Source: UBA5078 sp051252515 (GTDB lineage Bacteria; Pseudomonadota; Gammaproteobacteria; Pseudomonadales; Pseudohongiellaceae). Taken from it: a stretch of 64,000 bases of DNA. Positions 1 through 8,033 of this stretch are shown here, one piece after another; positions within the stretch are counted from its first letter, which is position 1; each line of letters starts with the position of its first letter. The position numbers were made by a program, and so were the translations under genes. Where the stretch lies: NCBI GenBank assembly GCA_051252515.1, contig JBPOFS010000001.1:765940-829939 (forward strand), given 5' to 3'. The notes under the pieces are model-generated. The model searched no databases, had not been told where the DNA came from, and saw only the letters and a program-made list of their open reading frames with translations.

Positions 1-945
1 TGGCACTGGCCGGAAATCGAAATTGTACACATCAACGATTGTGCCGCTACCGCACAAAGTGCCGCCCATTTATTGACGTTCGATTCACAGCATGGTATTT
101 GGCCCGTTCCTGTTAGCGCCACCGATGACGCACTTATTATCGATGGCCGCACAGTAGGTTTTTCAAGCAACAAAGCGATCGAGGCCACCGACTGGCGCAA
201 ATCAGGCGCGCAACTTGTCATTGAATGCACAGGGAAATTCAAAACGGCTCAAGCCTTAGACGGCTATTTTCAACAAGGCATCGCCAAAGTAGTTGTCTCG
301 GCCCCCATGCGTGAGGGAGCCTTGAATATCGTCATGGGCGTGAATCACAATCTCTATGACGCCTCACAACACTCAATTGTGACTGCCGCCTCCTGCACCA
401 CCAATTGTCTCGCTCCTGTTGTTGACGTTATCCATCGTGAGTTTGGTATTCGCCACGGCGCTATCACCACTGTTCATGACATCACCAACACTCAAAGCGT
501 ATTGGATGAGTATCATAAAGACCTTCGTCGTTCGAGAGCCTGCGGCAGTTCCCTGATTCCCACCAGCACAGGATCAGCCACCGCGATTACTGAGATTTTT
601 CCTGAACTAAAAGGCCGCCTCAACGGTCTCGCAATTAGGGCGCCCATCACTAACGCCTCGCTAACGGACTGCGTGTTTGAACTAGAGACTCCCACTAACA
701 GGGAGAGCATCAACGCCGCACTACTCGCTGCATCCCAAGGGCGTTTAAAAAATATTTTAGGATATGAAGAGCGCCCACTAGTGTCCGTAGACTATGTCAA
801 TGATCCTCGCTCTAGCATCATCGACGCTCAATCCACTTTCGTGGTTAACGAAACACAGGTGAAAATACTTGCGTGGTATGACAACGAGATTGGGTACGTG
901 AATCGCATGATGGAACTGGCATTAATGGTAGGGAAGTCGATCTGA
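1..945 (+). CDS. ArsJ-associated glyceraldehyde-3-phosphate dehydrogenase (5' truncated by window edge)
   Basis: The frame is open from base 1 and already reads as GAPDH (WPEIEIVHINDCA), so the gene begins outside the window; the TTG at 73 is internal. Roughly 20 N-terminal residues, including the first nucleotide-binding strand, are missing. The catalytic cysteine sits in the SCTTNC motif (Cys codon 394-396), and the NEIGYVNRM motif closes the C-terminus. In arsenic loci a GAPDH of this type makes 1-arseno-3-phosphoglycerate from arsenate and glyceraldehyde-3-phosphate, and the next gene exports it. The arsJ neighbour 13 bases downstream is the reason for assigning the arsenic role rather than housekeeping glycolysis. 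No arsR or arsenate reductase lies in the visible part. Confidence 0.93.
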   Translation, partial: WHWPEIEIVHINDCAATAQSAAHLLTFDSQHGIWPVPVSATDDALIIDGRTVGFSSNKAIEATDWRKSGAQLVIECTGKFKTAQALDGYFQQGIAKVVVSAPMREGALNIVMGVNHNLYDASQHSIVTAASCTTNCLAPVVDVIHREFGIRHGAITTVHDITNTQSVLDEYHKDLRRSRACGSSLIPTSTGSATAITEIFPELKGRLNGLAIRAPITNASLTDCVFELETPTNRESINAALLAASQGRLKNILGYEERPLVSVDYVNDPRSSIIDAQSTFVVNETQVKILAWYDNEIGYVNRMMELALMVGKSI

Positions 946-958
946 TGAGGCCGTTTGG

Positions 959-2137
959 GTGAACCCACAATCACATCGAGACCCGAAAATACAATACGGG
1001 ATAGTCACTGCGAGTTACTGGGCATTTACGCTTACTGATGGCGCATTGCGCATGCTCATCGTGCTGTTTTTTCACGAGCTTGGATTCAGCCCTTTAGAAG
1101 TCGCGTCCCTTTTCTTGCTCTACGAATTCTTCGGCATTGTCACCAATCTTGTAGGCGGATGGCTCGCGGCTCGTGTTGGTTTGAATATGACTATGCATGC
1201 CGGGCTTGCCTTGCAAGTTATCGCATTATGCATGCTATTGGCAGAACCAAGCGTTTTAACTATCCCCTACGTCATGGTTGCTCAAGCACTTTCCGGCATC
1301 GCCAAAGACCTCAATAAAATGAGCGCCAAAAGCTCGATAAAAGCCTTGATCAAGGATGATGGTGGGCTATACAAATGGATAGCGGCACTAACTGGATCTA
1401 AAAATGCATTAAAGGGCGTCGGATTTTTTCTAGGCGGAGTACTACTGGCAAGGTTCGAATTTCAGGGCGCGCTGATTGCCATGATTGCCTTGCTTAGCAT
1501 GACACTTGTGCTGAGCGTTCTGCTGCTTGAACGCAACGCTGGCGTTACTACGTACAAAGCAAAATTCACCGATTTGTTCTCGAAGAGCCCCGCCATTAAT
1601 CGTCTATCAACGGCGCGATTCTTTTTGTTCGCAGCAAGAGACATTTGGTTCGTCGTGGCACTTCCTGTCTATCTTCAAAGCCAGCTAGGATGGAGCTACA
1701 CTGCCGTCGGAACCTTGTTAGCAGGGTGGGTGATCGCCTACGGCCTAATACAAGGCAATGCGCCTAAGATCACCGGCCCCACTCCGAATGCGCAAAGCGC
1801 CTGGCGCTGGGCCTGTCTACTCACATTAATACCCGCGGCCATCGCATTAGCTTTGATTGCACAATGGCCCACGGCATGGGTACTGATCATTGGGTTATTC
1901 GCATTCGGCATCGTTTTCGCAATCAACTCTTCGATTCACTCTTACCTGATTGTCTCCTGGGCTCGTCACGACGGCGTATCACTTGATGTAGGCTTCTACT
2001 ACATGGCAAACGCCGCCGGTAGATTGCTAGGCACAATATTGTCAGGACTTGTTTATCAATTGTGGGGGCTTGCAGCTTGCTTGATGATAGCCAGCTTACT
2101 TGTAGCGCTTTCTGCCTATTTCGCGAAAAAATCTTAG
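959..2137 (+). CDS. arsJ: Organoarsenical efflux MFS transporter ArsJ
   Basis: The 392-residue protein is a 10-12 helix major facilitator with the ArsJ signature regions: an N-terminal YWAFTLTDGALRM segment, a central IAKDLNKMSAKSSIK loop and the following GSKNALKGVGFFLGG helix. It starts at GTG 959, with a purine-rich GATGAGG about eight bases upstream, just after the GAPDH stop at 945, so the two genes are cotranscribed. The known role is export of 1-arseno-3-phosphoglycerate across the inner membrane, giving arsenate resistance without arsenate reduction. No terminator hairpin is visible in the 22 bases before the convergent acetyltransferase gene. Confidence 0.93.
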   Translation: MNPQSHRDPKIQYGIVTASYWAFTLTDGALRMLIVLFFHELGFSPLEVASLFLLYEFFGIVTNLVGGWLAARVGLNMTMHAGLALQVIALCMLLAEPSVLTIPYVMVAQALSGIAKDLNKMSAKSSIKALIKDDGGLYKWIAALTGSKNALKGVGFFLGGVLLARFEFQGALIAMIALLSMTLVLSVLLLERNAGVTTYKAKFTDLFSKSPAINRLSTARFFLFAARDIWFVVALPVYLQSQLGWSYTAVGTLLAGWVIAYGLIQGNAPKITGPTPNAQSAWRWACLLTLIPAAIALALIAQWPTAWVLIIGLFAFGIVFAINSSIHSYLIVSWARHDGVSLDVGFYYMANAAGRLLGTILSGLVYQLWGLAACLMIASLLVALSAYFAKKS

Positions 2138-2159
2138 CTTTTACTATCGATGCAGAACT

Positions 2160-2768
2160 CTAAAGCCTTGCACGTTCCAACTGGAACCTAAGGTTTTTGG
2201 CAACAGACGGCCACTCGCTTTCTAGAATAGAAAACACAACGGTATCTCGATACGCACCATCGGCTTCTATACTGTGATTACGCAACACCCCATCCTGTTT
2301 AGCGCCTAGACGGGCTATCGCGGTTCGTGAAGCTTGATTATGCCAATGGGTTCGAAACTCAACGGCTATCGCCTGTAATTCGTCAAAGGCGTGCTGCAAC
2401 ATAAGCAGCTTGCATTGCGTATTCACTTTGCTGCGTTGAAAAGACTTTGCATACCAAGTATATCCGATCTCAACACGCCTATGCGGCGCGACAGCGTTGC
2501 AAAATCTGCTAGAACCAATAATTGCACCGCTCTGCTTATCCTCCACCACAAACGCAAGTGCCAACCCAAGCGCGTGATCCGCCAGCGCTTGGGCGATGTA
2601 TTGATCGACACTTTCTTTTGATGGAACCCCAGTAAACCAAAGCTTCCAGAGTTCTCCATCTGATGCGGCCGCTATCAGCGCTTCTTTATGAGATTCTCGA
2701 AGAGGAAGCAACCGCAGCGATTCGGTTTCTAACACGACTTCTTCTAACCAAGGTTTCACGTCACACAC
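2160..2768 (-). CDS. GNAT family acetyltransferase (RimJ/RimL-like)
   Basis: A 202-residue protein with the RimJ/RimL type of GNAT fold: ETESLRLLPLRESH at the start, a central strand GAIIGSSRFCNAV and IGYTWYAKSFQRSKVNTQCK at the acetyl-CoA loop. The usual Q/RxxGxG/A loop is modified here, reading QRSKVN. The C-terminal half contains NQASRTAIARLGAKQDGVLRN, a typical RimL-like segment. The start is GTG at 2768, three bases after the stop of the upstream membrane-protein gene, so it is probably the last gene of a minus-strand run. The substrate cannot be predicted; family members acetylate ribosomal protein N-termini, antibiotics or small amines. Confidence 0.85.
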   Translation of the reverse strand: MCDVKPWLEEVVLETESLRLLPLRESHKEALIAAASDGELWKLWFTGVPSKESVDQYIAQALADHALGLALAFVVEDKQSGAIIGSSRFCNAVAPHRRVEIGYTWYAKSFQRSKVNTQCKLLMLQHAFDELQAIAVEFRTHWHNQASRTAIARLGAKQDGVLRNHSIEADGAYRDTVVFSILESEWPSVAKNLRFQLERARL

Positions 2769-2771
2769 TCT

Positions 2772-3182
2772 TTAAGCTGAGAACAGCGCTTTTGCACGCC
2801 ATAGGGCGATTGCAGGAACGGAGAAGATCGCGGCGGCAACGAAGGCACCCAAAATACTGCTTTCTGCACCGCCTTGTAGAAACGAAAATACAAACATGGC
2901 AATCACTACTTGCGTGGCATAGAGTGCGCCCCAAGGCCACATCCATTGCTTCATTTTCCAAATACCATAACTGCCAGCCCCATAAATAAACCAATGCAAA
3001 GGTTCAGTTAATTTCGCGGGCCACCCTGTTAGCTGCACTCCAAACCACACCTCTTCCCATTGCCCGTAGGGTTTAGTAAACATATCAAACGGCATATAAA
3101 TGAATGTCATGTAGAGGCAAAAAAGCCAAATGACATTAAGCCACCAAGGGCGTTGATTCAGTGCTTGTTTTAAACCGTTCAC
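2772..3182 (-). CDS. Small integral membrane protein of unknown function
   Basis: A 136-residue protein with about four hydrophobic segments (roughly residues 13-32, 60-78, 83-101 and 110-128) and many Trp residues. The start is GTG at 3182, with GGAA eight bases upstream; an ATG one base upstream is out of frame and runs straight into a stop. I recognise no family. It lies between a membrane-anchored protein gene and an acetyltransferase, all on the minus strand with short gaps, so cotranscription is likely. Confidence 0.7.
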   Translation of the reverse strand: MNGLKQALNQRPWWLNVIWLFCLYMTFIYMPFDMFTKPYGQWEEVWFGVQLTGWPAKLTEPLHWFIYGAGSYGIWKMKQWMWPWGALYATQVVIAMFVFSFLQGGAESSILGAFVAAAIFSVPAIALWRAKALFSA

Positions 3183-3197
3183 ATTAAGTTCCAGTAA

Positions 3198-3743
3198 TTA
3201 ATAAGTTGTCGATGTCACATTAAAAGACCACCAGCCCTCTGGCCGCATAGTGGCCACTGTAGAGGCAGGATTAGAAACGTTAGCGAGCGACTGCAGCTTC
3301 ATGGCGCGAGCAAGCCAAGCGCGGTCCAACTCCTGCGGATCCTCTACCCGCTCAAATGATACGGGGTACACATTCATTCCAAGTCGCAGCTTACCGCCGG
3401 CTTGCTCCCCAACTACATTAGCCCAATATTTACTTTCGCAATCTGAGCAACTTAAATATAGTTTGCCATCACTGGCGGCCATACAGTTCAAATTAATAGA
3501 GTGAGGACGAATACCTGACCAAATCTGAATTTGGCAAAGTGGCTGCTCATTTGCGATGGCCCAGTCACTCACTGGTGCCTCTACGCGCTCTCCGAAGAGA
3601 AAACCACCGGGTGTGCGCTCACACGGACAAATAGAAGAGTAAAGAATAAATCCTGCTATCGCCAATACAGTGAATGAAATCAAAAACCCTCCCACCACCA
3701 GACCAGTATTTGAAGGTTTCAACGATACGGCTTGTTCGGACAT
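3198..3743 (-). CDS. Membrane-anchored protein, possibly FMN-binding split-barrel-like
   Basis: I place the start at ATG 3743 because AGAGG lies seven bases upstream; an in-frame ATG 13 codons further up has no ribosome binding site. The 181-residue product has one N-terminal transmembrane helix (about residues 14-36) followed by a soluble domain. The pattern DGKLYLSCSDCESKYWANV followed by RLGMNVYPVSFERVED recalls split-barrel proteins of the pyridoxamine-phosphate-oxidase/deazaflavin type, where a strand, a K-W-N segment and a 'YPV' strand line the cofactor site. That match is by eye and weak. Five cysteines (CPC and CSDC among them) could bind metal or form disulphides. Confidence 0.6.
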   Translation of the reverse strand: MSEQAVSLKPSNTGLVVGGFLISFTVLAIAGFILYSSICPCERTPGGFLFGERVEAPVSDWAIANEQPLCQIQIWSGIRPHSINLNCMAASDGKLYLSCSDCESKYWANVVGEQAGGKLRLGMNVYPVSFERVEDPQELDRAWLARAMKLQSLANVSNPASTVATMRPEGWWSFNVTSTTY

Positions 3744-3813
3744 GGGCAACCTCTTATTATTTTTATGGAAATATGTAGCCATTAAGGGTTCTGCACTCGC
3801 ATCATTCTACTGA

Positions 3814-4137
3814 CTAAAGCTCATTCGGGGAACCGTGATCTCGCAGGCGCTGGCATTTCCAACACCCATCAAAACTAGAAAAATTCTTTTCATTGCATTG
3901 AGGGCAGACCCACTCTGACAGATTCGTGCTGTCGTCAAACGCGCTCTCTAGCAAAGTTTTAGCTTTTGCGGCCACTGCGGAGTCTACCCATAATTCCAAT
4001 GGGAATATCTCCAAACCTACATACCCCCCTGCGCCCACATGCTCGTTTTTGATATTGGCGCTAATCCCATTTTGCGCCAGCAGGCCTTTCGCGGTTTGCA
4101 ACATCACGATACTTTCGTGGGTATAGACTTTCTCCAT
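3814..4137 (-). CDS. DUF2007 signal-transducing-type protein with C-terminal zinc finger
   Basis: A 107-residue protein. Residues 1-65 match the DUF2007 pattern (KVYTHESIVMLQTAKGLLAQNGI, then a GLEIFPLELWV strand and an A-rich helix). Residues 78-96 form a RanBP2-like zinc finger, W-x-C-x2-C-x10-C-x2-C. The start at ATG 4137 is chosen because GGGAG lies ten bases upstream, four bases after the stop of the VOC gene; a longer open frame upstream overlaps that gene antisense to its coding sense and is unlikely. DUF2007 proteins are small, PII-like in fold and poorly characterised. The appended zinc finger suggests a protein or nucleic acid contact. Confidence 0.82.
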   Translation of the reverse strand: MEKVYTHESIVMLQTAKGLLAQNGISANIKNEHVGAGGYVGLEIFPLELWVDSAVAAKAKTLLESAFDDSTNLSEWVCPQCNEKNFSSFDGCWKCQRLRDHGSPNEL

Positions 4138-4141
4138 GGAA

Positions 4142-4507
4142 TTACACTCCCTTAGACAGGGGCTCACACCACACCGCGAGTTCATTACCACTCGGTTCGG
4201 TGAAGTGAAAGCGCCGCCCTCCAGGGAAGTCAAATATAGCCTGCACCACAACCCCACCATTGGCTTCAACTTGTGCCTGCGTCTCCTCTAGGGCATCGCT
4301 GTACAAGATAACCAGCGCTCCTCCAGTGGCGACAGAGCTAGCAAGTTCTGCACGATAGAAGCCACCCTCTAATCCGGCATCAGAGAATGCACAATAGTCA
4401 GGGCCATAGTCTTGGAACTGCCAATGAAACACGGACTCGAAAAATAGCTTCGTCGCATCGAGGTCACGCGCGCCAAACTCTACATAGTTGATCTTATGAT
4501 GCTGCAT
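4142..4507 (-). CDS. VOC family protein (glyoxalase/bleomycin resistance-like)
   Basis: The 121-residue protein carries one vicinal-oxygen-chelate fold: INYVEFGARDLDATKLFFESVF forms the first beta-alpha-beta unit, and the C-terminal strand FHFTEPSGNELAVW carries the usual Glu. The family includes glyoxalase I, dioxygenases and antibiotic-binding proteins. The sequence looks like the uncharacterised 'glyoxalase-like' branch, and the substrate is unknown. GGAG lies eight bases upstream of ATG 4507. It heads the minus-strand run toward the DUF2007 gene. Confidence 0.88.
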   Translation of the reverse strand: MQHHKINYVEFGARDLDATKLFFESVFHWQFQDYGPDYCAFSDAGLEGGFYRAELASSVATGGALVILYSDALEETQAQVEANGGVVVQAIFDFPGGRRFHFTEPSGNELAVWCEPLSKGV

Positions 4508-4576
4508 TCGAGTCTCCGCTCTAAGTGAGTGTTGCGTTGTTCAATGCTGCCAGACTAGCACATGTTTCTAAAAGAC

Positions 4577-4614
4577 AAAAAAAGGGAGCGAATTCAATAT
4601 TCGCTCCCTTTTTT
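4577..4614 (-). terminator. Rho-independent terminator downstream of the Spy-like gene
   Basis: A perfect 10-bp inverted repeat (4584-4593 against 4599-4608) with a 5-base loop. It is flanked by an A-run at 4577-4583 and a T-run at 4609-4614, so it can terminate transcription in both directions. On the minus strand it lies 33 bases past the stop of the Spy-like gene and before the VOC gene. Confidence 0.85.
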
Positions 4615-4646
4615 CAACTCCAAACTAACTTGTTTCTTTGCGCCGA

Positions 4647-5072
4647 TTAGCGTCCGCCGCGTCGCTCTTGCATTTTTGCCATACGGGCTTCTTCTAGCTC
4701 GTTATACTTCTCGATCTGAGCTGCACTCAATACAGTCGCTAGAATCTCTTGCGCCTGTTCTTTCAATTCAGCTTGTTTCTCCATCATAGCGGCGCGACCT
4801 TGGCCTCGCTCCTGTTCTGACTGCGAAGCTCCATCACCGCGGCGCCCCCCGCCTTGTCGCATTCCCGTCATTCGGGCCTCGTTAATTTGCTGCATGGCTT
4901 CGCGAAATCCGGTTTCTTGCTCTGACGTGATGTCTAGCTGTGAAATTAGTTCTACAATCTGGGCCTCAGGATCCATGCGCATTCCACGTCCTTCTCCTGG
5001 TTGCGCAAAAGCAGCGCTCGAGGCGAAAGCAATAGAAGTAGTGGTCAATAATACTAGCAATAAATTTTTCAT
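4647..5072 (-). CDS. Spy/CpxP-like periplasmic stress protein
   Basis: I choose ATG 5072 because GGAG lies six bases upstream; two in-frame ATGs 6 and 12 bases further up are not correctly spaced. The 141-residue product has a clear signal peptide (hydrophobic core LLLVLLTTTSIAFAS, cleavage near AFA-QP), then a charged, Gln/Arg/Met-rich alpha-helical mature part. The pattern LDITSEQETGFREAM and LSAAQIEKYNELEE resembles the LTxxQ repeats of Spy/CpxP proteins, which act as periplasmic chaperones or metal sensors. It is a single gene with its own terminator. Confidence 0.72.
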   Translation of the reverse strand: MKNLLLVLLTTTSIAFASSAAFAQPGEGRGMRMDPEAQIVELISQLDITSEQETGFREAMQQINEARMTGMRQGGGRRGDGASQSEQERGQGRAAMMEKQAELKEQAQEILATVLSAAQIEKYNELEEARMAKMQERRGGR

Positions 5073-5146
5073 CGTCATCTCCATTAGATATTGATACTAC
5101 TTATACGCAGCTATAATGGATTCCCGTTGCTATATTATTATCTTTA

Positions 5147-7033
5147 TTATTCCAGTGCTTCTAAGGCATCGCACTTGGCTAACCACTGATCTTCCAATTG
5201 ATCGCTATGAGACTTGAGTTTTGCTTGCCGCTGAAGGATCTCGGTAAGGTCTTTCTTTCTCCCCTCGTCATAAAGCGTTGGGTCAGCTAAGCTTTCTTCA
5301 ACCGTTGTTAACTCAATCTGCGCCTTCTCAATTTGTTGTTCTAATTTTTTAATCTCTTTTTTCAGTGGGGCTAGCTGTTGTCGTTGAGCTGCCGCCTGTT
5401 GTCGCTGCTCTTTACGATCTTCCTTCTTATCACTCAGACTCGTCGCTGAAGTACCTGTGGAGGAATTGCTTTGCTCCTGCATCCATTTTTCATAGTCATG
5501 CAAATCACCTTCAAATTCCTGGCAACGGCCATTGTGAATCGAGTAAAACTCATCAACGGTATTGCTCAGCAAATGACGGTCATGGGAGACCACGACCAAA
5601 GCGCCTTCGAACCCTTGCAGCGCGACAGTCAACGCGTGACGCATTTCCAAGTCCAAATGGTTAGTGGGCTCGTCTAACAAAAGCACATTAGGTTTCTGCC
5701 ACACTACAAGCGCCAAAGCTAAACGCGCTTTCTCCCCACCGGAGAAATTAGCAATGGTTTCGGTGACCCGTTCACCCCTGAAATCGAAGCCACCGAGAAA
5801 GTCACGAATAATTTGTTCTCGTGCGGTAGGGTCTTGGCGTTGAATTAACAACATCGGACTAGCGTTTTGATCGAGAACATCCACTTGATGTTGGGCAAAG
5901 TAACCTATTTGCAAATATTTTGAACTACGCACCTCTCCCGCTAGTGTTTGCAAATCTCCGGCGATACTGCGCAGCAAGGTGGATTTACCACAGCCATTAA
6001 AGCCGAGCAGACCGATCCGTGTTGTGTCGCGTATTTGCAATCGAATATTACTCACTAATGGCGAGTCATATCCAACACTCACTTTCTCAAAGGAGATTAG
6101 CTCAGCAGGAAGACGCTCGGGAGCCGTGAACTCAAAATAGAACGGTGAGTCTACATGAGCAGGTGCAATACTCTGCATACGATCAAGCTCTTTCATCCTA
6201 CTTTGCGCTTGTTTGGCTTTGGAGGCTTTAGCGCGAAATCGGCGTACGAAATCTTCGATTTCTGCCACACGTCTTTGTTGTTTTTCGAATTTCGCTTGTT
6301 CTTGCGCGAGGCGTTCCGCCCGTTGAATCTCAAAGCTGCTGTAATTACCTCGATAAAGTGTGAGCTTGTTGTGCTCGACACTGACAACGTAGTCGATAAC
6401 TTCATCAAGAAAGCTACGGTCGTGCGAAATAATCATCAACGTGCCTTGGTAACGCTTAAGCCATTGTTCAAGCCAGAGGGACGCTTCCAAATCCAAATGG
6501 TTGGTGGGCTCATCCAGCAGAAGTAAATCAGAGGGGGCCATCAGGGCAGCGGCCAAGTTCAAACGAATGCGCCACCCTCCAGAGAAGCTGGACACAGGGT
6601 TTTCAAATTGTTCGGACTCAAACCCTAATCCAGACAATAGCTGCATCGCGCGATTGCGGATGTCATAGCCACCGATCTTGTCCATTTCGCTGTGCCAATG
6701 CGCAATGCTTGCACCATCTTCGGCTTTCTCTGCTGCCATCAGGGAGCGCTCGATCCCTCTAAAGACCTCATCACCATCAATCACATAATCTAATGCAGTT
6801 GCCTTTGAAGCCTCAGTTTCTTGACGCATATGCGCGCAACGAGTCCCCTCAGGCATTGAGAGATCTCCTTCATCCAGCGCCAGTTGCCCCAGAAGACAAG
6901 CGAACAGGCTCGACTTGCCGCTACCATTGCGACCAATCACACCAATCTTCTGGCCATTATGGATACTCAGATTGGTGCTATTGAGCAGTAATAGCTCACC
7001 ACGCATTAACGTGGCATTAGTTAGGGATATCAT
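5147..7033 (-). CDS. yheS: ABC-F family ATPase YheS
   Basis: A 628-residue soluble protein with two ABC ATPase domains and no membrane segment. Walker A motifs are GRNGSGKSS and GFNGCGKST, the signature motifs are SFSGGWRIRLNLA and NFSGGEKARLALA, and the Walker B/D-loop LLLLDEPTNHLDL occurs twice. Between the domains is the ABC-F linker (QRRVAEIEDFVRRFRAKASKAKQAQSRMKEL), and the C-terminus is a coiled coil of about 100 residues. Similarity to E. coli YheS runs over the whole length. ABC-F proteins bind the ribosomal E site and relieve stalled translation. The start is set at ATG 7033 (MISLTNATLMRG), matching the family; an in-frame ATG 11 codons upstream adds unrelated residues. Confidence 0.93.
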   Translation of the reverse strand: MISLTNATLMRGELLLLNSTNLSIHNGQKIGVIGRNGSGKSSLFACLLGQLALDEGDLSMPEGTRCAHMRQETEASKATALDYVIDGDEVFRGIERSLMAAEKAEDGASIAHWHSEMDKIGGYDIRNRAMQLLSGLGFESEQFENPVSSFSGGWRIRLNLAAALMAPSDLLLLDEPTNHLDLEASLWLEQWLKRYQGTLMIISHDRSFLDEVIDYVVSVEHNKLTLYRGNYSSFEIQRAERLAQEQAKFEKQQRRVAEIEDFVRRFRAKASKAKQAQSRMKELDRMQSIAPAHVDSPFYFEFTAPERLPAELISFEKVSVGYDSPLVSNIRLQIRDTTRIGLLGFNGCGKSTLLRSIAGDLQTLAGEVRSSKYLQIGYFAQHQVDVLDQNASPMLLIQRQDPTAREQIIRDFLGGFDFRGERVTETIANFSGGEKARLALALVVWQKPNVLLLDEPTNHLDLEMRHALTVALQGFEGALVVVSHDRHLLSNTVDEFYSIHNGRCQEFEGDLHDYEKWMQEQSNSSTGTSATSLSDKKEDRKEQRQQAAAQRQQLAPLKKEIKKLEQQIEKAQIELTTVEESLADPTLYDEGRKKDLTEILQRQAKLKSHSDQLEDQWLAKCDALEALE

Positions 7034-7190
7034 GGCGTTTACTCGATTTAGGCTTGCCTTGTGCAAGGCGCATACAAATTGCGCGCAATGATACTATTAC
7101 GGCACCTCGTACTACACCCATTTACCAATGTTTCGCTCACTTACTGCGGATTGATAGGGCTTTTAAAACACCTTTCGCGCTTTGTTCCGA

Positions 7191-7219
7191 TTGATTTCCA
7201 TGCCCTGAATTCGTACACT
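7191..7219 (+). promoter_or_regulatory. Putative sigma-70 promoter of the two-component operon
   Basis: TTGATT (7191-7196) and TACACT (7214-7219) are 17 bases apart, each matching the consensus at four positions. The predicted transcript start is about 45 bases before the response-regulator ATG at 7270. The prediction rests on sequence alone. Confidence 0.4.
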
Positions 7220-7269
7220 CAAAACACCTTTTTAGTAGGCCAAATCTGGCGCCGGAAAAGCAACTCCCT

Positions 7270-7971
7270 ATGAAACAAATTTTGCTGATTGACGATGATG
7301 AGAAACTGGGCCAATTATTGACCCAGTATCTAGAACGCTATGACATGACCGTCACCGCGGCACACACTCCTTCCAAGGGGTTTGAACACTTAAAGCGCAA
7401 TAAGCCCGACTTGTTGATATTGGACGTCATGCTCCCCGAAAAAGACGGGTTTGAGATCTGCCGCGAGATACGCGCTAAGTCAGCTATCTATGGGCAGCTG
7501 CCTATTTTGATGCTCACAGCACACGGCGAGGTCACAGATCGAATCGTAGGATTAGAGCTTGGGGCAGACGATTACCTTCCCAAGCCATTTGAGCCGCGCG
7601 AACTAGTTGCACGAATCAGCAATATCTTGCGCCGCACCAGCGATGAAGCCCGCAGCCAGCAAGAGGTTCCGAAGATCCAAGGTTTAGAGGTGGATACCAT
7701 TCGTCGCATAGTAAAGTTAGACGACGAGTTGATCGAACTTACCACTATGGAGTACGAGCTACTCATTCTGTTCATGCAGTCGCCAAATAAGACTTTTACA
7801 CGCGATGAGCTAATGAACCGTTTGCGTGGTATTGATGCAGAGCTGTTCTCTCGTGCAGTTGACACTCTTGTTAGTCGTTTACGGCACAAACTCGACGATA
7901 CCTCCAAAACACCACGCTTTATCAAAACGGTGTGGGGAAGAGGCTATACTTTCGTCGGAGAGCCCGCTTAG
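7270..7971 (+). CDS. OmpR-family DNA-binding response regulator
   Basis: A 233-residue regulator: receiver domain (about residues 1-120) with acidic pocket DDD, phosphoacceptor Asp in LLILDVMLPEKDG and conserved Lys in YLPKPF, followed by a winged-helix domain (about 135-230) with the recognition segment AVDTLVSRLRHKLDD and the wing FIKTVWGRGYTF. The kinase gene follows 62 bases downstream and is the obvious partner. It resembles RstA/CpxR-type regulators, but the sequence is not specific enough to name it. The stimulus is unknown. Confidence 0.9.
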   Translation: MKQILLIDDDEKLGQLLTQYLERYDMTVTAAHTPSKGFEHLKRNKPDLLILDVMLPEKDGFEICREIRAKSAIYGQLPILMLTAHGEVTDRIVGLELGADDYLPKPFEPRELVARISNILRRTSDEARSQQEVPKIQGLEVDTIRRIVKLDDELIELTTMEYELLILFMQSPNKTFTRDELMNRLRGIDAELFSRAVDTLVSRLRHKLDDTSKTPRFIKTVWGRGYTFVGEPA

Positions 7972-7985
7972 GCTCACTTTTCCTA

Positions 7986-8010
7986 GCAGCCGTCGACCTG
8001 AGACGGCTGC
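7986..8010 (+). other. Perfect intercistronic hairpin between regulator and kinase
   Basis: A 9-bp perfect stem GCAGCCGTC / GACGGCTGC with a 7-base loop sits between the regulator stop (7971) and the kinase start (8034). No T-run follows, so it is not an intrinsic terminator. It may protect the upstream message or set the kinase:regulator ratio. Confidence 0.55.
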
Positions 8011-8033
8011 AGCCAAAAGGAAGCAATTACTCA

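Noticed and set aside
7932..8033. Upstream in-frame extension of the histidine kinase overlapping the response regulator
   Set aside because: No ribosome binding site, Arg-rich sequence unlike kinase N-termini, and a hairpin lies inside it; ATG 8034 fits better.
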